This document shows, piece after piece, positions 52,557 to 64,000 of a stretch of 64,000 nucleotides of DNA. The position numbers and the translations under genes were made by a program. Source of the DNA: Symbiodinium microadriaticum (lineage: Eukaryota; Sar; Dinophyceae; Suessiales; Symbiodiniaceae). Positions within the stretch are counted from its first letter, which is position 1. Every line of letters begins with the position of its first letter. The DNA lies in NCBI GenBank assembly GCA_001939145.1, contig LSRX01000179.1, positions 237,768-301,767 on the forward strand. Direction: 5' to 3'. Under the pieces are notes generated by a model. It saw only the letters and a list, made by a program, of their open reading frames with translations, was not told where the DNA came from and did not search any database.

Positions 52557-55281
52557 ATGAGCCCATCTGATCCCAAGGTAAAGGTGCCTCCGAGTGGACG
52601 CATCGACCGCGATGCGATCGATCTGAATGAGGATGTCCTGGCGCCCGTGGTCACACATCTGGGTATGAGGGTGGGTGTGGATGTGTTGGAGACACATCTA
52701 CAGGCCCTGTATCAGATGATGGGACAACCTCTTTCAGGTGCCTCACTTCCGGATTAGCATGCATGCTAGCTAGAATATGACTGGCACTTGGATGGCATGT
52801 AATGCATACCGATCGATATATTATAAATTGATAGTTGCGCTAAGGTGGGCAAGCCTCGATGTTGGCATGGTCTGTTAAGCGGCTGGTTTCGGTCTTCAAG
52901 AGGGTGGTCTCCAGGCCTCATAGGCCAAGGTCTGAGACCATCCGGAGTCTCATGGAGGCTGCTGGCATCCCTGTGCCAGCAGCGAGCACTGCTGGCAGTG
53001 AGTCAGAGGACGATGGACTTGAGGGTGAAGAGGAGGAAGAGCTCGAAAGCGATCCCCTCGTTGACGAGACCCTGGAACCCAAACCCGAAGCCGAAGCCCC
53101 ACCTCCTCTCACAGATCTGACTGCCTCAGTCGTGAGTGCACCTGCTGCTGTGGATGCTGCGGAACTCGTCGCCGTAGCACGGCCAACCAAGAAACCCAAG
53201 AAAGCTGAGCCCGCGGATGCAACAACCAAGCCTTTAGTCCCGACCAAGACCACAGAGGCCCCGACTGAGCGCAGAGAGGAGGCACCAACCGAGACCAAAG
53301 CCGCCCCCAAAACCCCCACCGAGACCACAGCGGCCCCAACCGTGGAGGTGCCAACCACGTCCCCAACCGAGACCCCATCCGAGACCAGGAAGGCCCCGAG
53401 CAAGACTGGAGAGCCCCCGAGTGCAAAGAAGAAAATGCCCAAGAATCCAACAATGCTGAGGCTCAAGCATATTTTGGATGAGGAGGCAAGCAGGAAACGC
53501 AAGAAGGATGTGGTTCCCAGCAGCCGTGAGGAAGCAGGTGTGAGGTTCGAAATCGTCCAGCACACTAGCTTAGACCATGCATGCATATGATAGAACTCGA
53601 CAACCTTGAAGGAGCCCTCACTCCAACATCGACTGTTTCTACAGCTGCCTCTACTACTTTCGAAGGAGGTACCTTGCACTTTGCACGTGTACCATATAAC
53701 CCCTAATGCCCTGAACAGTGTCCTGTAGACCCGCGCTTGCAGGACACGTCCACGTCGTTGTGCGCCTGGATGATGGCTTGTACGAGTGCCAGGCTTGTGG
53801 CTTGATGGGTGACCTTGCAACTGTTCAGTCGGTGCAGTGTGATGGGAGACGGCAAGCCAAGATGAAGGAGCTTGTGCCTAGCCTAGTTAGAGCTTGTATT
53901 CCATGTCGGAGAATGTATAGTGTGCATGAACCCAGTCGTAGTATGCATGCATGGCATACACATCTAAGGAAAAGATTCGAGAGCTCACTTTGGCCTTGCA
54001 AGAGATGAAGCGACAGCGGCTCTATGAGAAGGAGACTGCAAAAGCTTCAGCTCCGATCCCCCCGAAGCCGTCGAATGTGTGTCCACCGTGATCAATTAAC
54101 CATACAGTTGCTGCAGTGCAGTCGCAATATTTCATAGTGAACCCCTGGCCTGCCAAAGCTTTCGCCCAGGCACGGACAACTTGGACACGCAGGTCTGGAT
54201 GGAGGACTCGCAGCCTCCATGGGAGCCGGCACGGAGATCTTTGTCGTTTGAGGATGCAGGGTCGGCAAAGGATTTGCTAAGTGTGGGGGCTCCGTCTGTG
54301 AACCCGAAAGTCTCAAGCCCCGAGGCTGATGTTGAGGTTAGTGAAACCAAACCCAGCAAGCCAAAGGTTTCAGCAGCCACCAAGCCAGAGATCCGTGCCG
54401 AGCCAGAGAGTGCAGCAACAGCCACCAGGCCAGAGATTACGACCACAGGTGCCAAGCCAGAGAGTGCAGCAGCAGCCACCACGCCAGAGATTACGACCAC
54501 AGGTGCCAATGCAGAGAGTGTAGCAGTGGCCACACAGGTTGCAAGCAAAGGCAAGCCCCCGCGTGACACCAAGTCCAAGCAGGCGATTTGTGCTGTCCCG
54601 TCGCTTCCTGAGAAGCCCTCGTGCATGAAAGCCATCCCAGCTTCCCTCTGCCCGAATGATCAGAAGCATAAGAAGATGGAGGAAGTGGTAGAGGAGGAGG
54701 AGGATGATGAAGCAAAAGATGAGGGTGATGGTCTGGATGGTGATGCACTCACCGATGCGCCTGATGATGAGCCTGAAGACTTCGAATATGAGGATGATGA
54801 TGATGATGAGGAGGGTGAGGGAGAGTCCCAGGGTGAGCAAGAGGAGGAGGAGGAGGACACGAAGGTCATGAGACGACCAGCAGCCAAGGCAAAAGCAAAG
54901 GCAAAAGCAAAGGCGAAGGCAAAGGCACGGGGAGGAAGACCCAAGTCCAAGGCAGCCCCCAAGAAGAAAGCTGGAAAGGCATCCCCAAAGAAGGCCCCCG
55001 CCAAAGGTAAGCCACGGGCATCCCCGAAGAAGGCCCCCGCGAAGTCAAAGCGCAAGAACGAGGATGAGGATGCAGCCAACTCCAAAGCCCTGAGGTCCCG
55101 GAAGAGTGTTGCCTATCACAAGGCCCGGACAGAGGCCCTGGCAGCAGGCATGTCTGTGGAAGAAGCTTCCGATATTGCAAAGGAAGCTACTCACTGGCAT
55201 ACAATGCATGTTTCAAAACTTAGATGATCTGTGTTAGCAATTCCAACATCTTTTCCCAAGGCCTACAGAACCGCGACCTGA
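52557..55281 (+). CDS. Acidic / Lys-Ala-rich zinc-ribbon-like protein (gene B1), paralogue of A1
   Basis: The start is an ATG at 52557. Exon 1 runs to about 52737 (LNEDVLAPVVTHLG, THLQALYQMMGQPLS). Exon 2, about 52844-53560, holds VKRLVSVFKRVVSRPHRPRS, an acidic tract, TTEAPTE/ETKAAP-type Thr-Glu-Pro repeats and SAKKKMPKNP. Exon 3, about 53730-53890, holds HVHVVVRLDDGLYECQACG with CxxC and a second Cys pair. Exon 4, about 53968-54090, is a short coiled coil (EKIRELTLALQEMKRQR). Exon 5, 54169-55185, holds Pro-Glu-Ile-Thr repeats, a Glu/Asp-rich tract, a KAKAKAK tract, SPKKAPAK repeats and SRKSVAYHKA. The last exon, 55261-55281, encodes AYRTAT and TGA. The last intron (55186-55260) reads GC...AG; A1 has GT at the same position. 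A nuclear nucleic-acid-binding role is inferred from composition only. Confidence 0.78.
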
Positions 55282-55842
55282 GAGATCTGATGGCAAGGAT
55301 GGATCGATGTGCCAGCGATTTTGATTGTTTTCCGCTGGTCGTGGGTGACGGGGAGATGTTCAGTATGAGCTGCAGTGATTAGAGTCGTTTGCTGCCGATC
55401 CTGGCATTAACGGTGCCGGGTTAGCGTCGTCATACTGTTCATGACATCAGGATTTTGATGCCTGAAAAAGGCATCGCTACATTCAGTCTGGGGCACATGT
55501 GCAGCCACGCATACCATGCTGCAAAAAACAGTGCACGATGGGCTACTGCATGTCACAGATCCTAGAGTATGCATGCATGCCATAGATTAAACACTTTGTG
55601 TGCGCAGGTCTTCCTGAACTACGATGGAGAAGTGGGCCTGTCGTGCTATGTCATCGGGCACTGCCGTCTATGATTGTGGGCTCCTGACTATGCATGCTTG
55701 CAAGCATGCAGCCTGACACGTGCTCGCAGCATCTGCCTCCAGCATGGACATACATGATTGCTGGCATGAACATGGTAGTATATGCATGACTCATGATCTA
55801 GCTTGCATAGCTTATACAGCTGCTGCTTGCACCCGCCAAGCT
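55282..55842. other. B1-B2 intergenic gap
   Basis: 561 nt without an exon, about the same length as the A1-A2 gap. Contains TGCATGCATGC words typical of this genome's non-coding DNA. Confidence 0.5.
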
Positions 55843-57554
55843 ACCATGCCGGTTCCACGATGGGAATCGTTGATTCCGAATCTTGTGCAAATGCAAGCCC
55901 CAAAGGCCTGACATCCTAGCTGCATGCATGTGTGTAATGTGACATCGATCGATATGATGTGCTGGAGGTGTTGATCGGATGTGTGCTGTGGCTGCAACCT
56001 ATACCATGTACCATGCCATGCACGTCTATTGTACATGTGCTTGCAGTACACATTTCCCCATGGCCTCCAGCGCTTTGCAAGGTACTTCTTTTGATGTGGA
56101 CAAGCAACGTGGACCTCCGTATGCAGGTGGAGATGCTAGAGCTCTTCAGTGGGGATGCGAGGGTTAGCCAGGTTTTTCGTGAACACGGGCGAGCTACGCT
56201 TTCGTATGATGTGGAATACGATCCAAGAGGGAGGTCAATGGACTTCCTATCACCAGGGGGCTTCGCGTGAAGGGCTTAGTTCATCTCACAATGAAGCAAA
56301 ATCAGTGTTTGTGGTGCTCTAGATTGACTGTACCTGCTCCTGAACCGAAGGCTAGCAATGGCATGCGTGATGCGAGAAGGACCAAATGCTATGAATGTTC
56401 TGGCCCCTGCTTGTGCATCCTGGAGCCAAATGTCCCGTGCAACTTCTATGAGATCGGCTGTAAACCCCTTTGGCCGACAAGCTCTTCAATATGTGCGAGA
56501 TGGTACAATGACTGTTTCAAGGCCTCTCTTGTGCTATCCGTATTGATCCAAGTCCTGTGCCTCAAACTTATAGCTAGCTTAAGCCAAAACAACTTCGCAG
56601 GATGGTTCTGCTTCTGCTCTTGATCCTGGCTGTGCATGCCATCTTCATTATCGAGCAGCCCAGAGGGGCTGATGATGTGTTCCCGCATCATCCCCGGTTC
56701 AACTGGTTTACAAACACTATCTGCTGGGTTCCTTGAAGGCATTGGTAATTAATTTGGGGCCCCCTTTCTTCGACCAATAATATATCCCCAAACCCTAAAA
56801 ATACCTAACCCCTATAAGCCTTAGTGTAAGGGTTAGGGGTTCAGGGGTTGAGCTTAAGGATTGGGAAAGTAAACTCCTGGAGACTGGGAGCCCGTCCTGG
56901 AACCATGTGATCCTGGCTTCATTCGCCTGTGGGATGGGCTATAGTTTTTTACTTCAACTTGGGATTTGGCCTAAGACCCTTGGATATTTTTAGTTTACAG
57001 GGCTCTTACAGGTTTCCCAAACCAGGCTACATTGCAATCTCTAGTGCAGCGAAGATCCTAGGCATATAGGAATTCGGAAGGCCCCAAGAGTAAAATCCTA
57101 GAACCCTAACACCTTAACCCAAGGCTCTACACCCAAAGGGTCTTAGGGTTTTACGTCCGGGCCACCCTGATCTATTGGTACAGCGCAGTCACAAGTAGGT
57201 TTCCCAATATTATACAATCGTGCACTGTCGGGCTGCATTGTCATTGCATTTAGGAACCTGCAAGGCCCCACAACCCCAAGTCCTCCATCCTTGACCAAAA
57301 CGCCAAACCCTAAATCCTAGCAAGTATCCCTGAGCCCTGCTTCCTTAGGCCGGGTTTTAGGGGGTAGTATCAAAGCCAGTGCCTAGGGTTGCCTAATTCT
57401 CAGGAATTCGGAAGATTTCAAGACCCAGCAGAGCCTCGAGCCCAAGGCTAAACCCTAAACCCTATCGACCCTAAGCCATACACCCTAAATATTATGTTTA
57501 ATATCAGGACCACTAAACCGGAAGTGCCACAACGAGAGCAGCAGCAGCAGCAGC

Positions 57555-57591
<37 letters not shown>

Positions 57592-57780
57592 GTGACAGCA
57601 GCAGCATTGTCAGCAAAAAGAGCAGCAACGACAACATTATTTCGTATAGTACAACTACCACTAGGCACAACTGCCACTGCTAACCACGGTAGCATGTAGT
57701 AGAGCTACTCTACTACGTGACTACTAGACACTACCACTGCCACTCCCACTACCACTACCACTTCCACTACGACTACTGTA

Positions 57781-57832
<52 letters not shown>

Positions 57833-57842
57833 GGCGACGACG

Positions 57843-57873
<31 letters not shown>

Positions 57874-59579
57874 TACGTAGTAGTAGTACCACACACCACC
57901 AACACGACCACCACCACCGCCACCGCCACCACCACCGCCACCACCACCACCACCACCACCACCACCGCGACGACGACGACGATTACGACTGCGCAAACTG
58001 GCGCATCCTCCAGTCGTTAAAGGACGGGCCAAGGATTTAGAGTGGTGGGGTTTCGGGTCGGCTTAGGGTTAGGATCTAGATCGTGTGGGGTTCGCAGGTT
58101 TTATAAAGTACAGGGTTTGCACGTAGTACGTGCTAGGGTTGTGGCTTTCGGCATCGGTGTGTAGGGTCATGGTGTACGGTCAGGAGTCCATGGTTTCGGT
58201 TATTTAATATATGCAATGTTCTTCTAGCAACCTGGGAACCCTAAGTTTTAAACGAACCCAGTGGTCTCGACTCATGGCCATAACCATACCTATATGGTAG
58301 CAGCCGTTGTCGTGGTTGTCGTCGTTATCGTACTAGTGTACTCTAATATGATATCCTAGGGCTCCTTACATAGTCGTCGTCGTAGCATCAGTAGCAGCAG
58401 GTGAAGGACCTCTGCAGCAGCAGCAGCAGCAGTAGCAGTAGTAGGGTTTAGGGTTTAGTGGTTATATATTAGTAGAATCCCCTCAAGGCAAATCCGCTAA
58501 CACCCTAAGCTGCAATCCTTAAGTGTGTGGGTCATAGTGAGCAACCCAAGCGATATCATATAAACCCTACAGGTGCTATATGGGGGTCTGAAGCCTCAAG
58601 GGTTTCCAGCACGTAAGACCCCCAAAGGTCCATCTCAGATCCCAGCAGGAATGGGCTGTAAATAGTCTTGGAATATAGTACAATTCCCATTGTATCGGTT
58701 GCTTTATGGGTCCCCTACTGTCCAATTGTGCAGGAGGCAACACTTGGAGCAGGCTTAAAATTGAAGCTACACTACATCTTACTAGTTTATTTTATTGGCT
58801 TCTGGGCTAAAGGGTTGCTATCGGCTTTTTATATCATATGGGATCCTATTATTGTCCCCAACACGTGCTGTTCGCCAAGCCGGGAAGAGTGGCTAACCCA
58901 GAAACCCTACAAGGAGTGACGAACCCCAAAAGGATCGGGGTGGGCTTAGGGTGGGGGGGGTGGGCCCAACACATCATGTCCACTGAGAGTGGCAAACTTG
59001 GGATCTCGGTTGCCCTTGGATCCTTGGCTTCTCTTGGATCTTGGCCGTGGATAGTGCTCGGCAAGTCATCCTCACACTTCTCAGTCGACTCGGCAAAGGA
59101 GTGACTGTGACTGCCAAACCGGTTGTGGCAGCGACTGTGAAAGCGACTGCGAAAGGTGTCGCGAAGCCGACAGGGTATCAACAGTGTCGACCCACAGTCT
59201 CTAGGGTCCCATCCACTCACCCCAGCCCTGGGTGGTGTTCTCAACTTTCCATGCTGCCAGAGCTACGTCAGATTATATTATAGACTATAGATCGTTTTTT
59301 ATACTAGCCCCGAGCAACCTCAAAAACAAAACACTTACCCCAAACTTGCCTATCCTCGCGCAGGTAAACCCGACGACCCCAAAGATTGAACCGCATCTCC
59401 AAATCTCGGCCTTATTCTAGGTGAGCAATATTACAAGAAGTTGTAAGTGTATGGTTCGAATATCATGAATCAGACTTTTTTGGACTTGGCTGCAACTCCT
59501 GCTGTACTCCTGCTGTGTCAACTGCTGCTGCTGCTACTACCATGTACTACTATTAATTAATAGTACTAAATAACTACTC

Positions 59580-59612
<33 letters not shown>

Positions 59613-61243
59613 TATATAACGACAACACGTGGGATTGTTGGGCCTGTGTCTGCACTTGCAAGTGTAAATTAATTTGGGAGTCCAGGCTAGGGTTTATATG
59701 AATCGAAACACCCAAACCATCGACCCCTAAACCCTTGAACCCTAAACTCCCTAAACCCTTGAAGCCTAAACCCCTAAACCCTTGACCCATGTAGACCCTA
59801 AACCCAGAAGATCGGATTAAGGTTCGCATTGCCCTGATGGTCCCGGACCCATATTCCAACTCACCGGAAGTCCTGGTGTTCACCCAACTACCCCTGCACT
59901 CTAAAAACCGCCAAAGCCTACGACCCCAAAGCCCTAACCTCACCCTACCTTTTACATGTGCAGAAAAACCTCAAGACCCCAACGACTTGAACTGAAGTGC
60001 TAGTTGCATTGTAGGACAAGCCGTCGCTACCAAACATCAAACCCATCAACTGTAGAGGACTTGGTACGAAACTTTGGGGTGACTGAGGTTTATCTTAGCT
60101 CATAGATGTAGGAGTCCTTTCGGTAAGGCTTTATAGTCCTCGTGATATAACACGCCAACCCTCAACCCTAAACCTGTGGGGTTAACAAAATTGATCTATA
60201 GATTCTGACCACACACATAACCCTCCTGTCCAGCCTCTTCTGTAAGTCCACCATCCTGTGGGCCAGGGGGTATAGTCATTGCTTATAAATTAGTCAGAGC
60301 AGACAAAAGCCCCCGCCTCAAACCTTTGACACCCCACAGTCTCTAGTCACTATGGATTGGGGCTCATTGAGGGCTTTAGAATAAGTCCCATCCAAGGTAT
60401 TTCGAAGCACATTCTACATGATGCACTATGGCTCTGCAAGCCCCAAGCCGACGATCATTTGGACAAATGCAAGAGCCTTTGCTGTTGGCTTTGTCTGAAG
60501 CTGAGTCGCTGATCATTTACATAGGCACAATCGACAATGCTGCCACAATTTCCCCCTTTCATTGCCTCGAGGATTCAGGGCCCCTCAGCCGTGAGAAGAG
60601 AGAGCAGTCATCTACTTTGAAGACAGCACGTTCGGTGCTTACAGAGGGGTTCTATGTTAAGCTGATTGTGGCTGCCACTGTGATACGAGGTCATTATACT
60701 GACAAAAATGGTGTCAAGCGGTTTACAGGATACAAGAAAGATCTCAGAGACAGTGGGTGGGATTCTCAGTTTCGCACTGCAATCCGTTGTACTAGTAAAC
60801 TCTACAGTATGAGCCCAAGTCTTTCAAGGTCCTATACCAGGGCCTTCGGCAAGCAGATCCTGCAGCTGTGGCTGGAGGAATGTGCTGCATCCGCCTCTGG
60901 CCAGCCTCGGCTCTGTCTGCGGCAGAAGATCCACATTAGTGCAGCTAAGACCGATAAAGACTTATTTGTGGCATTGCCAGTTGGAGACACGTGGGCTGAT
61001 GCTGAGATGGTGGAAGTTTGGATGTATCTGTACCAGAACAAGAAATTAATTATCCCAGCTGGTTGGCAAAGTGCTATGCAAGACTTCAACAAGGAGTTGC
61101 AGGATTCGGCTCCTTGTTTCGGATTTACAGTATGCATAGGTAATATGCATCTTCAGTACTGGAGCCCAGCCCCGGATCGGCCTCAGGTGCTGTATGGACA
61201 CCGACTACGAGATGAGTTGCTGACTGCACGGGAAGAGAGTTGA
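55843..61243 (+). CDS. Methyltransferase-like ELFSG/EQP protein (gene B2), paralogue of A2
   Basis: First exon, ATG at about 55843 to 55908, ends NLVQMQAPK with a GC donor exactly as in A2. Exon 2, 56127-56268: MLELFSGDARVSQVFREHG, LSYDVEYD, MDFLSPGGF. Exon 3, about 56352-56521: VLAPACASWSQMSRATSMRS, NPFGR. Exon 4, 56601-56729: MVLLLLLILAVHAIFIIEQP, HHPRFNWF. A 3.7-kb intron with triplet microsatellites follows. Exon 5, about 60394-60470: VFRSTFYMMHYGSASPKPTI. Then follow exons whose frames read through their introns: GPLSREKREQSSTLKTAR, YTDKNGVKRFTGYKKDLRD, YTRAFGKQILQLWLEECA, LFVALPVGDTWADAEMVEVW, IPAGWQSAMQDFNKELQ. The stop is at 61241-61243. The motif order parallels C5-methyltransferases (see A2). 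The first Gly-rich loop is ELFSGDA instead of the fuller ELFAGEG, so B2 may bind cofactor less well. Exon 2 corresponds to two A2 exons, so an intron was gained or lost. Confidence 0.78.
57538..57592. repeat. CAG/CAA triplet repeat in B2 intron
   Basis: Five AGC then about twelve AAC units, in the long intron between exons 4 and 5 of B2. Confidence 0.95.
57717..57985. repeat. ACT/ACC/ACG triplet microsatellite in B2 intron
   Basis: CTA/ACT runs pass into ACC/GCC and then CGA runs, the same three triplets in similar order as at 44985-45205. Poly-Thr, poly-Val, poly-Ser and poly-His frames across it are artefacts of the repeat. Confidence 0.95.
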
Positions 61244-61690
61244 GAAGTGATTTCAAGGGGGCCTGGATGGGCCTCGTCCAGCTAGCTTTCGCGGAGGTTT
61301 TGCGGGTTTTCATGCCGAAACCTACTTTTCTGTTCAAAGCAAAAAAAACGAGCAGTTTTACCCGCAGAACGGGCGCAAATTCGGCGCAAACGGGCGCAAA
61401 CCGGCGCAAACGGGCGCAAACCCCGAAAAGTGTACAATTGCTCGTTTGCAATCTTACCAAATCACACATAGTGCTCCTAGACTGCTTGCTTCATTGGATC
61501 TGCTGGTTCCTGGAACTCAAAAGCCTTGGCTGTTGGAGGATGACTGTAACTCGTACCGTGACTTGCCGATCCTTAGACCTGGGCCTTGCGATGATTGCCA
61601 ACCAGCACCAAACCCGAGCCGCTACCGACCTGGATGCCGAGATCTCTGATCCCTAGCTGCCAATCGATCATAGCAAACCCCAGCCTGTAA

Positions 61691-61812
61691 ATGAATCACT
61701 TCGAAAATCCACCTGCATCTCAGGATGCCACACGCACGCTGATGGAGCTGCAAGCAGAGCTGGCCTCATTCGATGGCACGGCTCCGGATCTGAAAGGACT
61801 GCTGTGTGTTAG
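61691..61812 (+). CDS. Candidate first exon of an unknown plus-strand gene
   Basis: An ATG at 61691 opens a short exon-like stretch (MNHFENPPASQDATRTLMEL, then helical LQAELASFDGT) ending near a GTTAGG donor at about 61807. It lies 450 nt past the stop of B2, as expected for the next gene in a tandem unidirectional cluster. The sequence after it is TA-rich and no second exon was found in the window. Confidence 0.4.
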
Positions 61813-61849
61813 GTATAGTACAGTACACATGATATGTATGTGTAATATG

Positions 61850-63300
61850 CATGATAATATATATATATATATATACATATGCACATATATATATATACGC
61901 TTATATATATATATATAACTTATATATATATATATATATATATATATCATGCATGTTCTACAGCACATGCACATACTATGTGTGCATGTACTGTACATAT
62001 TAACTTCACAGGGCCACTGCATGTCGGTATTATCATTAGGATGTGCCACTCTATGTGGCAACATGAATCGTATTATATATATATATATATGTGTGTATAT
62101 TATTTGCTTACATGTTATATATATGTATAATGGTGATGTGTGTTTAGAATATATATATATATATATATCATATATCATATATTATATATAGTATATATAT
62201 ATATACTATAGTTGTACCACATACAAATTCAATCCCTTTCATTGTATATTATATATGCATACACACATTCACATGTCGTAAATTATACATGCACATCATG
62301 GATTGCTCTATGTCTGGGTTGCGATGTGTACGCAAATTGTTACGACGCATCATGTGCATGATATGTTATTCATGCATATATGTATAGATATGTCGATCGC
62401 ATATTGAATATATATATTTTTCTTATTTATATTATACACACATGCTCTCTATATATATATATACATAATATATATATATATATTATTATTATTATTATTA
62501 TTATGTTGCATCCATGTATGCACACTGTTGAGTGCACTTCTTCTTCTTCGTTTCGTTTACACACGTGTGCATTTGTGTGCCACCAGCACATATTATATGA
62601 GAGAGAGAGCTTTACATGCAATGGGTATTGGCATGCAGTGCCATGATTGTGTGTCGATAGGTATAATCTACACAAACTACAAGACTAACCGCATGAATAG
62701 TATGTGCATGCTTATTCATGATATGTATGCTGGCCTTTAACATTAGCATCAGTATGGTTCGTGTCTATAGAATGCCCATGGCTATGTGCATGTATATATA
62801 CGACCATATACATGTGCATTGCAAAGGGTACGGTATAATATTATATAAAATATATATATATATATATATATATACATATGCACATATATATATATACACA
62901 CTGCATGTGCTATACACCTAGCATGCAACATTACATGTAACTATGCGAAAGCCATGGAGGATACAAAACTGCTGCCAAGGCATTCGAATTTGGGCCCCAT
63001 TATGGATCTGTCATGGCCTGGGACACATCCACTTGCAGAACACACATGGTTAGCATATTTAACATATGATAACCACAGATCCAAAGTACGTATAATATAA
63101 CATATATATATATATATCTATATATATATATATATAGTAGTTCTAGAGACATGTAGACCAGCCTGACTTTGGCTGCACATGTGCATGCATGCTATAGATC
63201 GATAAAGTATACTATATCCATGCCATATATAACTATAACACTATGATAAACTATAGGTAATTAATATATATATATATATATATATAAAATCTAATCTGTC
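61850..63300. repeat. AT-rich microsatellite-dense region
   Basis: At least ten TATATA runs (for example 61858-61960, 62072-62175, 62450-62500, 62850-62900, 63100-63136, 63264-63288) are separated by non-coding sequence with ATGCATG words. Open frames of Tyr/Ile repeats are artefacts. It may be an intron of the gene starting at 61691. Confidence 0.85.
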
Positions 63301-63338
63301 AATATCTCCCTCCCTCTCTCTCCCTCACTCCAGCCAGC

Positions 63339-63959
63339 CTACACTTCCATTTGCACAAGTTTCGACTGATCGGTGTCCATGTGCTTTCTATGCATACCTG
63401 GACTTGTGGNTCTTCGCTTGCGACTGCCAGCGCTGGCAGCCTTGGCAGCTGCATCGCTCGCAAGATTGGCAGCTCGCCGAGCCTCTCTGAGGCGCGCGGC
63501 CTCGGCCTCGACCTCCGGTGCCTTAGTTAGATGTTGCAGCGCCGTAACACCTATTCTATGTAAACTACACTTAAAAGAAAGGCCCCTAGAACCCGGCAGA
63601 TAAACAATGAGCAAAGGCGCGAACGTTTGATACCCTGCCGTGCGTCCAGATTGGCGATGGTACCAGAATTTCTCATCCGACTGGTAGACATGCCACAGCT
63701 GCCAGCCCGAGTCTTTCATCACGTCTGCCCCCTCGACGACCCAGGCATTGATCTGAGATTGCAGGAAATGCTTTTGAAAGCCAACGAGGGTTCTCTGATT
63801 TCGCTACCGACCTGAGAAAACAATGCGTAGTCTTGCCAAGCCTCGCTGTTCAGCAATGCTGGACGTTTCCAGCACACAGTACGAGCTTTTTCATGATAGT
63901 AATATGGTTTCGCGCCCACGAAGCCCTGCTTCCAGCCATTCAGCAGTGGGACATCCTCC
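63339..63959 (-). CDS. WW-domain protein, internal and 3' exons (5' end outside the window)
   Basis: The exon 63959-63812 begins after a TAG acceptor and reads EDVPLLNGWKQGF, then PYYYHEKARTVCWKRP, a recognisable WW domain (W, about 20 residues later W-x-R-P, with a YYYH centre). The next exon, about 63760-63635, contains GWQLWHVYQSDEKFWYHRQS, a second WW-like module, before a GGTATC-type donor. A further exon, about 63522-63405, is Ala/Glu/Arg-rich (EVEAEAARLREARRAANLAS) and helical, ending with a basic RKRR patch. An undetermined base at 63410 interrupts it. WW domains bind Pro-rich ligands. The specific role is unknown. The gene continues beyond 64000. Confidence 0.65.
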
Positions 63960-64000
63960 TACAGGGCTAAATCATTGACTGAGTCAAACGGAAGCCTGAA

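Noticed and set aside
57705-58040. Poly-Thr/His and poly-Val/Ser proteins
   Set aside because: Triplet microsatellite translated in different frames, located in the long intron of B2.
59440-59475. tRNA T-arm (GGTTCGAATATC)
   Set aside because: No matching acceptor stem, anticodon arm or CCA-side complement around it.
61858-62500. Proteins of Tyr/Ile repeats
   Set aside because: They are translations of TATATA microsatellites.

Overview
The window looks like nuclear DNA of a dinoflagellate, probably of the Symbiodiniaceae type. The reasons are dispersed plant-type telomere-like repeats (TTTAGGG/CCCTAAA), frequent TGCATGCA-like words, multi-exon genes whose introns often start with GC instead of GT, Lys/Ala-rich tails (KAKAKAK), and protein families that I recognise as heavily amplified in dinoflagellate genomes. 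Genus-level assignment is inference.

Layout. Positions 1-2530 are gene-poor. From 2587 to 7679 lies the strangest object: 72 perfect copies of a 30-nt block, GA(GGGA)7, on one exact 61-nt lattice (84 slots, 12 empty). Unrelated 31-nt spacers separate the blocks. Comparison with an unmodified duplicate of one locus just outside the array (7743-7797), and with a related inverted-repeat element at 50979-51054, indicates that each block replaces 30 nt of underlying sequence rather than being inserted into it. From about 8.2 to 25 kb four multi-exon genes follow on the minus strand. Read from high to low coordinates they are: a Lys/Ala-rich zinc-ribbon-like protein (A1, 21368-24797); a methyltransferase-like protein (A2, 17828-20825); a coiled-coil/PPTNAG-repeat protein (D, 11873-16439); and a CACTA-transposase-like protein (C, 8184-10797). 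From 29252 to 34607 there is a near-complete non-LTR retrotransposon with two ORFs, an A-tail and a perfect 13-nt target-site duplication. From 34.7 to 52.5 kb I see no convincing gene. That stretch holds telomere-like repeats, several palindromic MITE-like elements, a 45-nt minisatellite and triplet repeats. From 52.5 to 61.2 kb the plus strand carries B1 and B2, paralogues of A1 and A2 in the same order and with about the same intergenic gap. The last kilobases hold AT-rich microsatellites, one candidate first exon and the 3' part of a WW-domain gene on the minus strand.

How it fits together. The A1-A2 and B1-B2 pairs align exon by exon, including several intron positions and GC splice donors, so a two-gene cassette has been duplicated in inverted orientation. 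A2/B2 carry ELFAG/ELFSG, S[FY]D, P-x-C-[AS]-S-W and [IM]EQP motifs whose order matches motifs I, II, IV and VI of C5-cytosine methyltransferases. This is a hypothesis, not a database hit. The block array is either a new kind of ruler-based DNA patterning or a computational artefact. Its 30/31/61 arithmetic equals k-1, k and 2k-1 for k=31, so raw reads must decide. Exon boundaries were read by eye and are approximate unless stated.
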